The notes: generated by a model from the letters alone, not told the origin. 64,000 bases of DNA from Forficula auricularia (GCA_024734495.1 JALMQS010000225.1:6361425-6425424); one strand, 5' to 3'. Positions 34,191-45,359 are shown, counted from the first letter of the stretch. A program made the numbers and translations.

Positions 34191-34900
34191 ATGTTCCTCT
34201 CTAAAAAATCTGTTATTGACACTGGAGGACTGCCTTATCACATTACTTTTGTTGTTGGAAAGCATTATGTTATTACAACCAACATCGACGTTACTGATGG
34301 TTTATGCAATGGTGCTGTTGGGAAATTGGTACATCTAGAATTTGATGAAAGTAACACATTGATTAGAGTTTGGCTGGAATTTTGTGGTTCAGATAAAGTG
34401 GGTAGAAAAAAAGGCAAAAAGCAGCCACTCTAGCAGTGCAAAATAGAGTCGGCAATCTCGCTGTTCCCATTGAATTACGAACAGCAAATATTTCATTAAC
34501 ATCGGATAGAAAATGTATAGCCAAACGCAAACATTTTCCATTAACTTCAGCTCTTGCTCTAACTATACATAAGTCGCAAGGTGGAACTTTTGACGAAATA
34601 GTATATGAGTATAGTAAAGCACATTCTCAGGAACTCGTTTATGTTGCGCTCTCTCGGGTGACTAATATTGAAAAATTGTATATCACGACAAAAAACGATA
34701 ATTCTACATTCAAGTTTTATCATAATCGAAGGCAAGCTGCATCGACTGCATCTTTGTTGCAAGAATTCAAAAGACTGTCTTTAAATAGTGTTCAGACGAT
34801 AGCTCAAAGTGTCTTAGATTTCATTAGTAATAGAAATGGCATTTCAATAATGACTTTCAATTGCCAAAGTCTAAATAGTCACAAATACGATTTACTAGAT
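34191..34900 (+). pseudogene. Helentron PIF1-like helicase C-terminus and start of endonuclease
   Basis: The first part reads LPYHITFVVGKHYVITTNID and TDGLCNGAVGKLVHLEF, then a one-base frameshift in the A-rich stretch at about 34404-34418 leads into KAATLAVQNRVGNLAVPIEL. Helicase motifs V and VI follow: SALALTIHKSQGGTFDEIVY and VYVALSRVTNIEKLYI. The same frame continues into ISIMTFNCQSLNSHKYDLLD, the first strand and the Asn motif of an exonuclease/endonuclease/phosphatase domain. That domain is cut at 34897-34903 by the Penelope-like insertion and resumes at 37174. Helicase unwinds DNA during rolling-circle transposition; motifs I-III are missing, so it is dead. Confidence 0.85.
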
Positions 34901-34948
34901 TCAATAAAATTTAGGGAACGCGGTGTTGGTTTATAGTGAAACATTGTT

Positions 34949-35409
34949 AAAATTAAATTAGGTTGGAGTTGGTGGTGTTTCACAAGGAGAAAAATTAAAA
35001 TACAAAGATTTTTTTAGTTTACTCTATATATTTCGAGCTCTTAACTCATCGTCAGGAGAACATTGACTAAAGATAACATGATATTTTGAACAGAATTTAT
35101 TTTAATTTTAATATGATGGACAGTTATTTATGACATAGTGTAAATATGAAAGAATTATCAGAAGGATGGAATGGCTTTAGAAAGCCGAATGACCAGATGT
35201 AGGGACAAAGGGCTGGGACAAAGAAAAGATATTTATACTTGAAAGTTGCCGAAAATTATGTATGTGTAATAAAGGAAGGCAATAAACTATAGAATGCAAT
35301 GAGGGTGCATAGCGAAAATTTAATCTCTCATTTTCTATTTAAAAAAATAAATAAAATTAAAAATAAACCCACCATACACCCTCATCGCACTCCAATTCAA
35401 ATTAAATAT
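34949..35409 (-). repeat. Left inverted terminal repeat of Penelope-like element
   Basis: Reverse complement of 36701-37162. The inner edge meets the coding region and includes CATACACCCTCATCGCACTCC. Confidence 0.9.
35031..35055 (-). other. Hammerhead-like core in left arm
   Basis: Minus strand: CTGACGA, T, GAG-TTAAGAG-CTC, GAAA. Same core as at 37056-37080. The short 3-bp stem II and the extra base make it weaker than the motif at 13085. Confidence 0.45.
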
Positions 35410-35444
35410 CATCCAAGCCAATAATTCATACAAATGAATCTCTT

Positions 35445-36709
35445 TTTCGACGTCAAAAACCTTTCCCATCTATCCCCATCACAGATCTAAAAAATATTAT
35501 TGTTAACTTTTTAAAACTCAAACATACCAGACTCCAAAAAGAGAATCCGATATCTTGGAAATTAATTGACCTTTGTTTAGACCAAAATTACTTTTTATTT
35601 AACAACACCATTTACAGGCAAAATAATGGACTTCCTATGGGTAGTCCTCTTAGTCCCCTACTAGCTGAAATATATATGTCCCACTTTGAAGATACTATTT
35701 TAAATCGTGAAAATAAGTTTTTTGAACGTATCAAGTTTTGGAAACGATATGTAGACGATATTTTAGTAGTTTGGTCCGGATCTGTGAGACAATTAAATGC
35801 ATTTAATGAAAAACTAAATTCAATCAACCCCAAAATTCAATTTACAACAGAAATAGGCAATAAGTCAATTCCTTTCTTAGATCTTCGGATTTCCATAATC
35901 AACAACCACTTTGAATATCAAATCTACCGAAAACCTACTTTCACAGACACTATAATTCCCTATGATTCTAACCACCCCTCAACACTAAATTATCTGTTTT
36001 CTACTCAATGTTCAATAGATTAGAAAACATTCCTTTAACCTTAGAACACTATAACCATGAATTAGCTATCATCCACAAAATAAGCGATAATAACAATTAC
36101 CCCCGACACTTGATCGACAATATTCAGAAAAAGGTAATTTATAAAATAACAGCCCCCCTTTTATATTCCATCATCCCAACAAAAGAAAAAAACTTTAAAA
36201 AACTTTATTTCCATTCTCCACTCAGCTACCCTATAGCTAATATGTTTCGCAAACTTAATATCACCCCCGCATTCTATAACAGAAACAACCTTTCATCCAT
36301 ATTGGTTAACAATAAAATCGATATAATAAAACCAACAACAATGAGTGGTGTATATAAATTGCAATGTAATGACTGTCAATCATTTTATATCGGGCAAACA
36401 GGCAGATCTTTCAATCAACGCCACGTTGAACATATGAGATCTCTTCGCAATCTACAGGTGAATAGTTTGAACCCAAATGCCCCCCCTCTTAGTTATACCT
36501 CGGCTTTTGCAGATCATTTGTTTGACCACAACCATTCACCTTCATCGACCAACCCCCTCCCTTTACATTTTATTCCAAAAAGTAGGAAATTGGATTTATT
36601 GGAGTCAGCTGAAATTAAAAAGGCCATACACCTTAATCAAAACATCTTGAACAATCAAACAGACATCAAAACTTCACCAATAATTGACATCTTAATCAAT
36701 GATATTTAA
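35445..36709 (+). pseudogene. Penelope-like RT plus GIY-YIG endonuclease (5'-truncated, frameshifted)
   Basis: RT motif A (FFDVKNL, then a missing base near 35462, then PSIPITDLKN), motif B (GLPMGSPLSPLLAEI at about 35628) and motif C (RYVDDILVVW, YVDD near 35748) are present, followed by FLDLRI and YRKPTFTDTIIPYDSNHP. A two-base shift near 36015 joins to FNRLENIPLTLEHYNHE. The C-terminal GIY-YIG domain reads SGVYKLQCNDC, SFYIGQTGRSFNQRHVEH and FADHLFDHNHS, with the family C-x2-C. Only about 12 codons precede motif A before the left arm, so the N-terminus and fingers are missing. Few frameshifts and near-identical arms suggest a recent but 5'-truncated insertion. Confidence 0.92.
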
Positions 36710-37162
36710 TTTGAATTGGAGTGCGATGAGGGTGTATGGTGGGTTTATTTTTAATTTTATTTATTTTTTTAAATAGAAAATGAGAGATTAAATTTTCGCT
36801 ATGCACCCTCATTGCATTCTATAGTTTATTGCCTTCCTTTATTACACATACATAATTTTCGGCAACTTTCAAGTATAAATATCTTTTCTTTGTCCCAGCC
36901 CTTTGTCCCTACATCTGGTCATTCGGCTTTCTAAAGCCATTCCATCCTTCTGATAATTCTTTCATATTTACACTATGTCATAAATAACTGTCCATCATAT
37001 TAAAATTAAAATAAATTCTGTTCAAAATATCATGTTATCTTTAGTCAATGTTCTCCTGACGATGAGTTAAGAGCTCGAAATATATAGAGTAAACTAAAAA
37101 AATCTTTGTATTTTAATTTTTCTCCTTGTGAAACACCACCAACTCCAACCTAATTTAATTTT
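36701..37162 (+). repeat. Right inverted terminal repeat of Penelope-like element
   Basis: Begins ATATTTAATTTGAATTGGAG; the stop codon of the GIY-YIG ORF lies at its inner edge. Ends CCTAATTTAATTTT. Confidence 0.9.
37056..37080 (+). other. Hammerhead-like core in right arm
   Basis: CTGACGA, T, GAG-TTAAGAG-CTC, GAAA, followed by TATATAGAG. Partner of 35031-35055; in sense orientation relative to the RT gene. Confidence 0.45.
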
Positions 37163-37166
37163 TACA

Positions 37167-37821
37167 AGATTCAGTTACGAGACAAACAAATGTGTTACTT
37201 CTTACCGAAACTTGCATGACGCGTGATAATCCGATTGAAATACCTCATTTCAATTGTATTGTTCAATTCAAACGAGATACTGTTCCAAAAGGTGGGGTAG
37301 CTATTTACCAAAATAATAATAATGCTACTAATATTATGACTCCGAATATTGAAATAAATATTGCACACGTTAGCGATGTTAATGTTAGGCGCTCATTTGT
37401 TGGAGATATTTGTGCGTGCTTATGCAAACTTAGAAATGGCCTACACATAGTCATGGTAGCAATTTACATTTCTCCGAATCCAAAATTGGACGAGGTAGAG
37501 CATTTTATTCATCGCACTTTACTGGAGTACACTGAAGAAGGGTCGAAAATACTTGGTACAAATGGTAATAAATTTCCACTTATCTTGGCTGGCGATTTCA
37601 ACATCAACTTCACTGATAAAAATTCAGAGCGGTTGACAACTTTTCTTTCGGAAAAATTGAATTTGAAAATGAATAATGATCCACAAGAATCCACAACAAA
37701 ATATGGGACCACCATTGACGCGGTATTTTCCAGATATTTAGAGGATATCAAGTCTCAAACTTATGTTTCTTATTTCAGTTACCATAAACCTATAGTTACA
37801 ATGATAAAAATTCCTGAATAA
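37167..37821 (+). pseudogene. Helentron apurinic-type endonuclease, C-terminal part
   Basis: Continues the domain cut at 34900: DSVTRQTNVLLLTETCM (Glu motif), GGVAIYQ, VMVAIYISPNPKLDE (Tyr motif), FPLILAGDFNINF (GDFN motif), YGTTIDAVFS and a final SYHKPIVTMI where the family usually has SDH. It ends at a TAA at 37819-37821. In Helentrons this domain is fused behind the helicase and probably cuts target DNA. The Asp of the SDH motif is replaced by Tyr, which would be expected to harm catalysis. Confidence 0.88.
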
Positions 37822-38082
37822 CCTACATGTATTGTAAGATAATAAAAATATTTTAAACAATATTAACTTCTCATTTATTCAATAAAAGAAAAAGAAAAAA
37901 CATTGTTTTCTTATCGGTCACCACGCTCAAAAAGTGTAACTTGAATTAATATCAAAGAAAAAACTTGAATTAATATCAAAGAAAAAAATATTGCATAAAT
38001 ATTATAATTGCATAAGTTGATAAAAAATGCTATGCAATAGCTTTACCGCGGCAGTCCCCGAGTGCCACACATCTATTTTTCT

Positions 38083-38158
38083 TATCTTGAGACAGTCTTA
38101 TAACTCAAAATCAGTGCATTATATGGAAAAAACTACGTTATTGTTTGTCGACCTAGAA
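38083..38158. repeat. Right half of split dispersed repeat
   Basis: TATCTTGAGACAGTCTTATA through TTTGTCGACCTAGAA, matching 10489-10610. It is cut off at CAGGGGTCGG by the hAT element. Confidence 0.8.
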
Positions 38159-39015
38159 CAGGGGTCGGCAACCTTTTGAGACGGAAGAGCCAAAAGTTAC
38201 AATTTACAAAATTTCCCAGTTTTTAAAGAGCCACTAACATTTTTGTTTCAATATTATGGTATTTGATTAGGATTAGGTATATAAATTTGATTTTTGATTT
38301 AAAATAAATAGCTTTAAATATGAAATAATATTTAATCATATAAAAACATACAAATGTTTCACACAAAACATATTAAAGTATTTTAGCTAGCTCTGTCTAG
38401 AATAATAAAATTAGTAAACAAATAATATAACTATAATTATTGAATAATAGATAGTTATATCAATGGGAGCATTGGCCTTGCAAGCCTTTTGAAAATTTGG
38501 TTAAATCTGGCTCATAACTTGTTGTTTTCAGTTTCAAGCACGCGCCTAGATTTTTATTTGTTACTTGGCCTCTTACTTTACTTTTTATTATATTTATTTG
38601 CTATTTCTCCACGGGTTTGGCCTGAGAGCGGCAGCAATCAATTGGACCTTGGGAGCTTGGGACGACATAGACCTGACGAAAAGGGTAACTTGTGCTGTGT
38701 CTTTTAAGTCGCAGGACTCATCCATAGAAAGTGATAAAGCAGAAGCTAGTTGAATGTCTTCCACTTGCATATGTGTTACATTTGAAGACATTTTAGCAGT
38801 TCTATCTTGTACTGTTTTAGCAGATAATGGCAAATCTTTGATTTTCTTCATGATTTCAGTTTTGTTTTTGAAATCACGAAACAGTTCTTCAGCTCCATGT
38901 ATGAAACACTCTTTGACGTACTCACTATCTGTGAATGGTTTCCCCTCTTTTTGCAATTTGTAGTGATATTGGAAAGCTTGCCAGATTTACATTATTTGAA
39001 GATTGCGCCCAGTTA
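38159..39015 (-). mobile_element. hAT transposon (ZBED/SCAND3-like transposase), internally deleted
   Basis: The plus-strand left end CAGGGGTCGGCAACC with GAGACGGAAGAGCC is a classic hAT terminus and interrupts the dispersed repeat. Transposase pieces run on the minus strand. The opposite end was not found and may lie beyond an unrelated junction near 39015. Confidence 0.75.
38462..39000 (-). pseudogene. hAT transposase fragments
   Basis: From 39000 downwards: [12 protein letters not shown], a one-base frameshift, then [40 protein letters not shown] and [20 protein letters not shown], which match the N-terminal catalytic half of ZBED5/SCAND3-type hAT proteins (the DES..DTAQ block holds the first catalytic Asp). 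After [10 protein letters not shown] the frame ends; the dimerisation region is missing. A C-terminal scrap, TTSYEPDLTKFSKGLQGQCS, is readable at 38462-38525. Not functional. Confidence 0.8.
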
Positions 39016-39149
39016 GTTAGCATAGAACTCAAGGGTGGATCCAGGGGGAGGGGGCGATTTTCCACCAGTACTTGCCACATTTGCAGCCAGGAGGCAGACG
39101 TATCGTCTGAGCACCAATCACAGAGCGATATGAATTTTAGTTCATTTAT

Positions 39150-40028
39150 AATTTTTGAGGGCCTAAAAACCACGTAAATTTCGGACTTTTTTCATATTTT
39201 CGCTTATAAATCAAAAACCATGGGTCTGACAGAAAATGTCACCCTTACCAAAATGAAAGAGCATAAAATTTTACCTCGGATATGAACTTAAAAGTTAAAT
39301 CACTTCACATTGCCCCAAATGATCTACAAAAATAGGCAATTTTTACCAATTTAGCGGAAAATTGGATTATAAAATAGTCACAAGAAACCACTCTTCGAAA
39401 TTTGGTGCTGCCACTAATAGTTGCCAATTGGGTAAAAAAAGAAATTGGCAAAGTTTCATCTTAATTGGACAAAGGTATCCCGTGCCGCAATGAGGGCGGA
39501 TCATGTCTTGTCATGGAAAATGCTGGATATCTACAAATCTAAAAGTTTTAACAAAAAAGTGGCTCAAGCCATCAAAATTTCCTAGAAAATGAGATAAGAA
39601 TCAAGTTTCTAGGATGAGTGGTTTTCATTTTATGAATGAAAAGCTACAATTTTTTGCAGTTTTTCAAAAACTTCAACTTAATTGCGGCAGGGGTTAGTTA
39701 CCGTTGTTCAATTAAGATGAAACCTTGCCAATCTAATTTTTTAGCCAATTGGCAACTATTATGGGGTCACCTCAAAAATTCGAAATGTGGTTTCTTGTGA
39801 CCACCTAATAAGCACAATTAACTTTTCCGCCAAAATTTCCTAAATTTGACGATTAATTGTGGCTAAACGGCTGAACCGATTTTAACTTTATTCGTTCTAT
39901 TTTCTTTAACGTTATGGTCTTTCATTTTGGTAAAAGTGAAATTTTCGGTAGATCGCATGGTTTTCGAGTTATAAGCAAAAATCTGAAAAAAGTCCAAAAT
40001 TTTTGTGATTTTAGGCCCTCAAGAATTT
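39150..40028. repeat. Large fold-back element (~880 bp)
   Basis: The left arm has GAGGGCCTAAAAACCACG, CTTATAAATCAAAAACCATG and CTTACCAAAATGAAAGAGC; the right arm is its imperfect reverse complement (TTTCATTTTGGTAAAAGTG, CATGGTTTTCGAGTTATAAG, TTTTAGGCCCTC). The inner parts also pair (AGTTGCCAATTGGG / CCAATTGGCAACT), leaving a centre near 39590. Divergence between arms points to age. No coding capacity. Confidence 0.8.
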
Positions 40029-41345
40029 AACACCAGCCAGAAACCGTTGCAAACTCATATAACTCTTATTTGGGATGCCTAACGTCGATTAAAATTATTT
40101 CCACCTTTTGCATATTTATTAGCCAGCGTGGCCTTTTATCGGTCTAATTTGCCTGTAGCCCAGCAAATAGAGGATCCAAAAAGTGGTTCAGCTTACATTA
40201 ATTGTGTGAAAAGAATTTTTCTAGGATCGCTTGGTATAGTGTGGGTATGTCAAATCTAAGTTCACGACCTCGAAAGTGTTGGGGGATAGGTTTTGGTGGC
40301 CGGAAAACCTCGAAATTTTCGGACTTTTCCAGTTTTTAACTTATAACTCAAATATATTTTGTAAATAACCGTCCTTTAGTAAATTAAAGAGGACACAATT
40401 TCGTGTCGATTAAAAAAAATAGAAAATTGGTCCAATAGTTCGATTTTTTATGGGAATCCAAAAAACAGCCCCCGGATCACTTTTGAATACCTACCCCATT
40501 AGTCGAATGATGATTAAATCATACATACTATAAATGAACAAATATTTCTTAATTTAAATAAAAATGGCCAGTGATAACAATACGAGTTCTGATTCTTTAA
40601 CTTGATTTACCGATACATTTGTTGTACTACACTTGCGTAATGTCAATTGTAATAATTTCAAGGTCTTATTTGCAAGCTTGACACTGCATGAACGTGTAGC
40701 AGGGTAGCGTTTTTACTGAAATTCACTGCTCTATTACTCTAAATGTAGTTGAATATCAGTCATAATTTTTGTGTGAGATATTCCTATTTGTATAAAGAAC
40801 ATTTTGTAAAATTTTCAATTTTTTTCATTAACTCCCTTTTCAGATATTGACCTGTGAAAATTGACATTTAAAGGGTTTTGGTCATTTTTGAAAAGCTCTA
40901 GAAAAAAAACGAGTGCATTTCCAGAACTACAACTTATACTGCAGGTAGTTATATAAGTATACAACACAGAAATAACTTATTATTAGTGAGTCTCTTTTCT
41001 TCATAAAAATTTATGGATTTAAAAAGTAACGATTTATACATTTTTTCCGAGTTTTTTCAGGAATAGTTTGACTGATTCTCTTTCATGATAGAAAAATTAA
41101 AATAATGTATACCTGAAGTTCATTTCATGGTGAATACACTGGTTTTTGAATTATTCTGCTATCTTTAAAAATAGCTTGGCAATTAAACTTTCCGCAAACC
41201 ACGTTTTTCATTAAAATATGCCCAACCACCATTTTAAAATGGCTGCCAAAAAAAACTATGGCATATAAATTTTTTCAAGTACGGTTTTGTGACTGTCTAC
41301 CTATAGGGAACTCATGATAAAAAAATCAGGAAAATATAAAATCAT
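40029..41345. other. No gene seen
   Basis: AT-rich, no ORF or structure I can support. Confidence 0.4.
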
Positions 41346-41769
41346 GAGCAACATCACCTGGGTGATTTGAAATGGATTGACCCTAATGAGATCATCTCGC
41401 AGGGCTTAGCACCTGTCGGGGCTACGATATTGGTGTGGAGGCAATATTTCTAAAGGCGAGAGGATGAAGGAAATAAGTGATAATCTCTCAAAAAAGAAGA
41501 CTCGACAAGAGCTCAAGCCACTGCAGGATTTATGTATAAGCTACACAAGCTATAGCTTAGGCCCACCCCCTTTCATGGGGGCCCCGCAAAAAAATTGTCC
41601 GAGTGAGCAATTGTCATATTATATACTTAAATATACTGCAGCATTATTTGTCCCAATGCCGAACGTCCGTTTAATACATAAATAGAGTCTAGGAACTAGG
41701 ATGTTGTTGGAAAAGTCAAAATATTTTATTCTTTATCTAATTAAGTATTAATAGAATTTGATCTTTTTT
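41346..41769. other. Repeat-like stretch, no gene
   Basis: GGGTGATTTGAAATGGATTG at 41351 recurs at 42296 as GGGCGATTTGAAATGGATTG, bracketing two non-LTR fragments. A less AT-rich patch (41390-41600) with CCCCCTTTCATGGGGGCCCC is unassigned; it resembles hAT interior sequence. Confidence 0.35.
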
Positions 41770-41935
41770 TTTTTAATGATATTGATGTGAGAAGGAGATT
41801 CACCAGAAGGTGCATCCCCTAAAGGCCTGTATGGGATGGCCCCTCCATCGTGAAAAGAACAGAGTAGAAGGAAAGAAGCCGGGACCACAAGCCAAATCTC
41901 AGAAAGTTAGATACAATCCAAATCTTATTTCATAT
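41770..41935 (-). mobile_element. Non-LTR retrotransposon 3' tail (poly(A) on minus strand)
   Basis: Nearly identical to 2366-2540: minus-strand 3' UTR with CACGATGGAGGGGCC and a poly(A) tract (plus-strand T run at 41765-41777). Confidence 0.8.
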
Positions 41936-42369
41936 TTTTTTCTTGCTATTTTTAGAAATCACCAATCAGAATTTATAATATTTGAGTGGAAAATTTTAGG
42001 GTTTCTTACCGAAAATGGTAAACAATTTCTGGTTAGACTTTTAGGGTTGTTGACAGTAATCAGCTAGTTTGCCGATGTTTTAAAACCTAATAGCTTGTTG
42101 TTAACTATATGAGCACGACTATGTCGCAAGAAAAATTAGTCGATTTTAGTAATCTGATCATGGAAGACGATAAACTGCGATCTCTTTGCTTCAACGAAAT
42201 ATTCGACCAATTTTCCACAGTGAAATGTAGAAAAAAATACTATAATGATTTTAATTGAATGTATTTAAATCGGAAATATAATTTTATTTATATTGGGCGA
42301 TTTGAAATGGATTGACCCATTACATTATTTTGAACTAATAAATATTATTTTATTATTTCTCATCAAATC

Positions 42370-42990
42370 ATCGTCTGAGCTGGTCCACTGTTCCTGTGAT
42401 CCAATCCGACAACTGTACCGATCACTCTTGACGACGCTTCAATCATTCGCACACAGATTACCCATTCGCTCATCTCATACCCCTGGAGCTGGAGGAATTG
42501 TTTCAACTGTTTGCATCCTACACGTCGACGAGCCGTCAGGCTAAGTGACGATTCTTCCCTCACCGATTCCCTCGACTCGCTAGCTCATAGAAGAAATGTC
42601 TCTGCCCTTTCCCTTTCCTATAGATACTATCAAGGCAGGTGCTCTGATGAGATAAAATCAATAATTCCCCCCAAAGCATGTTTTGCGCGTAGCACGCGTT
42701 TTGCCGACTCCCAACACTCTTTCGCGGTCAAATTAGAAAAGTGCCGGACCACTTCATTCGCCAATACATATATCCCCATGACTTCAAGGAACTGGAACTC
42801 TCTCCCAGCCTCCATCTTTCCCAGCACTTATAATCTTCAAACCTTCAAAACCCGAGTGCATAAACACCTACGTCTCCACCCTCTCGCTTAATCAACTTTC
42901 CCTTCTCTTCGGTAATGCAAGGGTCTTTCTAGATCCATAGGGGCTGCATCTTTACTGGTGCGCCCCTTCTTGCATTCGATTGCATTAAAA
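42370..42990 (+). mobile_element. Non-LTR retrotransposon ORF2 C-terminus, related subfamily
   Basis: A 5'-truncated copy with its own 3' UTR (AATGCAAGGGTCTTTCTAG, ATAGGGGCTGCATCTTTAC) and poly(A) near 42985. It is clearly a different subfamily from the 8/32/61-kb copies, although the order of conserved blocks is the same. Confidence 0.85.
42511..42891 (+). pseudogene. ORF2 C-terminal fragment, frame intact to its stop
   Basis: Reads TRRRAVRLSDDSSLTDSLDS, SLSYRYYQGRCSDEIKSIIP, FADSQHSFAVKLEKCR, PMTSRNWNSLPASIFPSTYN and KTRVHKHLRLHPLA*. This shows what the broken 3' ends of the other copies should encode. Just upstream of 42511 the frame shifts. No catalytic RT motif remains. Confidence 0.85.
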
Positions 42991-43639
42991 AAACGTACTC
43001 AGTTGAAGAAGACCCCACCAGATATAATCGATACCATATAAAATTAAGTATAATAAACATCATATTATCTCATATTTGGCTCTCAGTCTGTATTATTTCT
43101 AGTATTAAGTACCAGGAATTCCTCATCCTCTTTACACACCCATGTCATTCATCTTTCATCTCTTTCAGAACGACTACAATTCAAAATAAACATCTTAGTT
43201 ACACCAACCCACCCCATATCCCATTTTTTTGGCCGCCTGCTCCGTTTTTCCCCTTGGTCGTAGTGGTACTGAAGAATGTATCGAATTTTCTCTTTTACTT
43301 AACCATACAGGGTATGGTCAAGTATTGTAATCGTGCATGAAAAAAGTGTTTTTTTTCTCGAAATATCTGAAAAACGGCTGAAACTATTTAGATTAAAAAA
43401 ATTGAGCGAAACCATGGCATTTCGCTCTACAAAAAAGCCCTAATAAGTGAACATGAAAAAATTATATTTTTCGAGATAATAATTTTTTTGTCTGTTAGTC
43501 AGTCCAAATTTTGTGGATGAGCTAGCTCAAAAACTAGTGTGAATATAGAAACCAAATTTCACTCGTAGTTTTGGTCCATTGAGATTAAGAGCTGATTAGA
43601 TTTTGGTGCATATCGACCCAAAATTAAGGGGGTTAAAAA
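42991..43639. other. No gene seen
   Basis: AT-rich; the CAGGGTATGGTCAAGTATTG at 43308 looks like a transposon terminus but no inverted partner was found. Confidence 0.4.
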
Positions 43640-43862
43640 TTAAAAATCTTGGCCATTTGACCAAACTCAACCAAATTTTGTATAACATAATCAGTGGGTC
43701 TACCAGAAGTCTAAAAATGCAAAAACTAACCGCCCAAAATGGGGGGGGGGGGGATGCTGGGTCAAAAAATTAAAATCTTGGCCATTTGACCAAACTCAAC
43801 CAAATTTTGTATACATAATCAGTGGGATCCCAGAAATCTAAAAAGCAAAAACTAACACCCCC
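43640..43862. repeat. Two-copy direct repeat (~120 bp)
   Basis: TCTTGGCCATTTGACCAAAC ... AATCAGTGGG ... GCAAAAACTAAC occurs twice, at 43645-43735 and 43785-43858, separated by a run of 14 G. Confidence 0.8.
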
Positions 43863-45188
43863 CACCCCTACATGATTATAAATAATTTTATTAAATATTA
43901 AATATAAGTGAGGGGCCAAGTTGTATGGTAAAGTCAAGTGGATGACCACATCAGAACACGTCAGCTTATTTTACCTCCATTTTGGAACGCTCTAACACAC
44001 AACTGGCTTCACCAAACACAAAACTGTTAACTTTAAATAGCAAAAAAAGAATGACCAGATGCGACGTATACATCGTGAGATATGGCTCATTAAAGCCATC
44101 TAACGGAAAAGGCTCAGAACTTTTTACTTCACCCATTATTAATATATTATAACAATAAAAAAACTCTTTGTTCTCTGACAATTTATCATTGAACTGAAAA
44201 AAAAGGAATTTAATAAGGTAAAAAGAAATGAAAATATTTTTATAATTTTTAAATTATATTTTATTAAAAAGGAAAACAGGACAAATTATATAATTAAAGA
44301 TAGGATTTATTTTCTAAATATTTATATCCTAAATATACATATATATATATAAATTTTATTCAAAAAAAAACTCAAAACACGGACAGTAAAGGAATTTTTT
44401 TTAATATTAAGATATTTACAAGGTGTTAAGGGTTAAGAGGAACAGAAAAGGATCAGCGACTTGACTCGTAAACTCACCTTGAATTAATAAAAAGCAAAGA
44501 AAAATTAAGAGAAAAGAGTATCAAATAATTATCCTATTTTTACTTCTTATTTCTCTAAATAGATATATTAAATATATGAAACTCAGACAACACTATCGCA
44601 GTAGCAAATGGTTTCATAAAAATTAAATCATTTAATTCTAAGGTATTGCTTTAACGAATTAATAGACAATTTTTATCAATTTATTTGTAAACATATATGT
44701 AAATGTATAAAATATGAAAATAAAATAAATTAGAGACTAGCTTTTAGAAATTAGTATCAATAAAGCAATGTTGTAAATATCACGAAGTCATTAATCTAAA
44801 TCATGAATTATATGATCGAGTTATACATGTTATTTTAAAGAATTTAAATAGATATAATACTTAAAATTGAATAATTATTTTTTTAAATGAGTATTAAAAA
44901 AAACTTGTATTTCTAATGTATAACTCGGGAATAAAGAAATGTCTGTAGTTACGATTGAAACCGACTTCTAGGCAATGGTGATGTCCTGAAAAGTTGAAAA
45001 ACAAAACAAAAACATTTAATAGATATAGTAAAGATGAAAAAGCTGCTAATCGGAGATGCTCGCTAGAGAACCTGTATAGAAAAGATCAAAGATGTATTTA
45101 ATTGTGGATTCGTAGGAATGTGAACAAAATTAAACAAATTAAATAAAAAAATTAACCTTGTTCGGGGAGCATTGGTTCGAGGTGAAAC
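43863..45188. other. No confident gene; a candidate terminal exon near its end
   Basis: AT-rich. On the minus strand, TTTTCAG|GACATCACC at 44985 starts a sequence with an early TAG; see the separate candidate-exon entry. Confidence 0.4.
44901..44984 (-). other. Candidate alternative terminal exon downstream of API5
   Basis: A good minus-strand acceptor (CAACTTTTCAG) precedes GAC ATC ACC ATT GCC TAG. If joined after the 35-nt candidate exon at 46148-46182 the frame runs on from API5 exon 9 and stops here (DITIA*). Support is splice-site quality and frame only. Confidence 0.25.
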
Positions 45189-45224
45189 ATATTTGACAAA
45201 ATTAAAATTAGATTACTAGGTAGG

Positions 45225-45305
45225 TTTCACAAAAGAGAAATATTGTTTGAGCAAAACTTGATAGATATTTCTTTTATTTGTGAAACAAACCTACTTAGTA
45301 ATCCA
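45225..45305. repeat. Short fold-back
   Basis: GTAGGTTTCACAAAAGAGAAAT at the left (read as AGGTTTCACAAAAGAG) is mirrored by TTATTTGTGAAACAAACCTA at the right. The TTTCAC/GTGAAA text recalls the Penelope-like ends. Confidence 0.55.
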
Positions 45306-45359
45306 AGCCTTTTTTTTAAATTATGTTGAATATTTCGTAGACTTTATTAGCAAGTTAAA

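Larger units (their letters stand above)
34904..37166 (+). mobile_element. Penelope-like retroelement with ~460-bp inverted ends
   Basis: The arms 34949-35409 and 36701-37162 are inverted and look almost identical by eye (for example GACGATGAGTTAAGAGCTCG at 37060 mirrored at 35036-35056). AGATTCA occurs at 34897-34903 and again at 37167-37173, a likely 7-bp target duplication. About 45 bp of the left flank outside the arm (34904-34948) do not belong to the Helentron ORF. Between the arms is an RT-GIY-YIG coding region. Each arm has a hammerhead-like core. Inverted terminal repeats are a known Penelope configuration. Confidence 0.9.
34008..38082 (+). mobile_element. Helentron-type rolling-circle transposon (internally deleted, with nested Penelope-like insert)
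   Basis: Boundaries follow from the empty copy at 10471: ...GAGTTTTT|element|TATCTTGAG, i.e. insertion between two T residues with no duplication, as known for Helentrons. The left end AGCTATTGCATAGCTTTTATCGCGG resembles GCTATGCAATAGCTTTACCGCGG near the right end. It encodes the C-terminal part of a PIF1-like helicase fused to an apurinic-type endonuclease, the Helentron arrangement. The Rep domain and most of the helicase are gone. The GC-rich leader 34020-34190 has no ORF. Without the 2.26-kb nested insert it would be about 1.8 kb. Confidence 0.85.
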
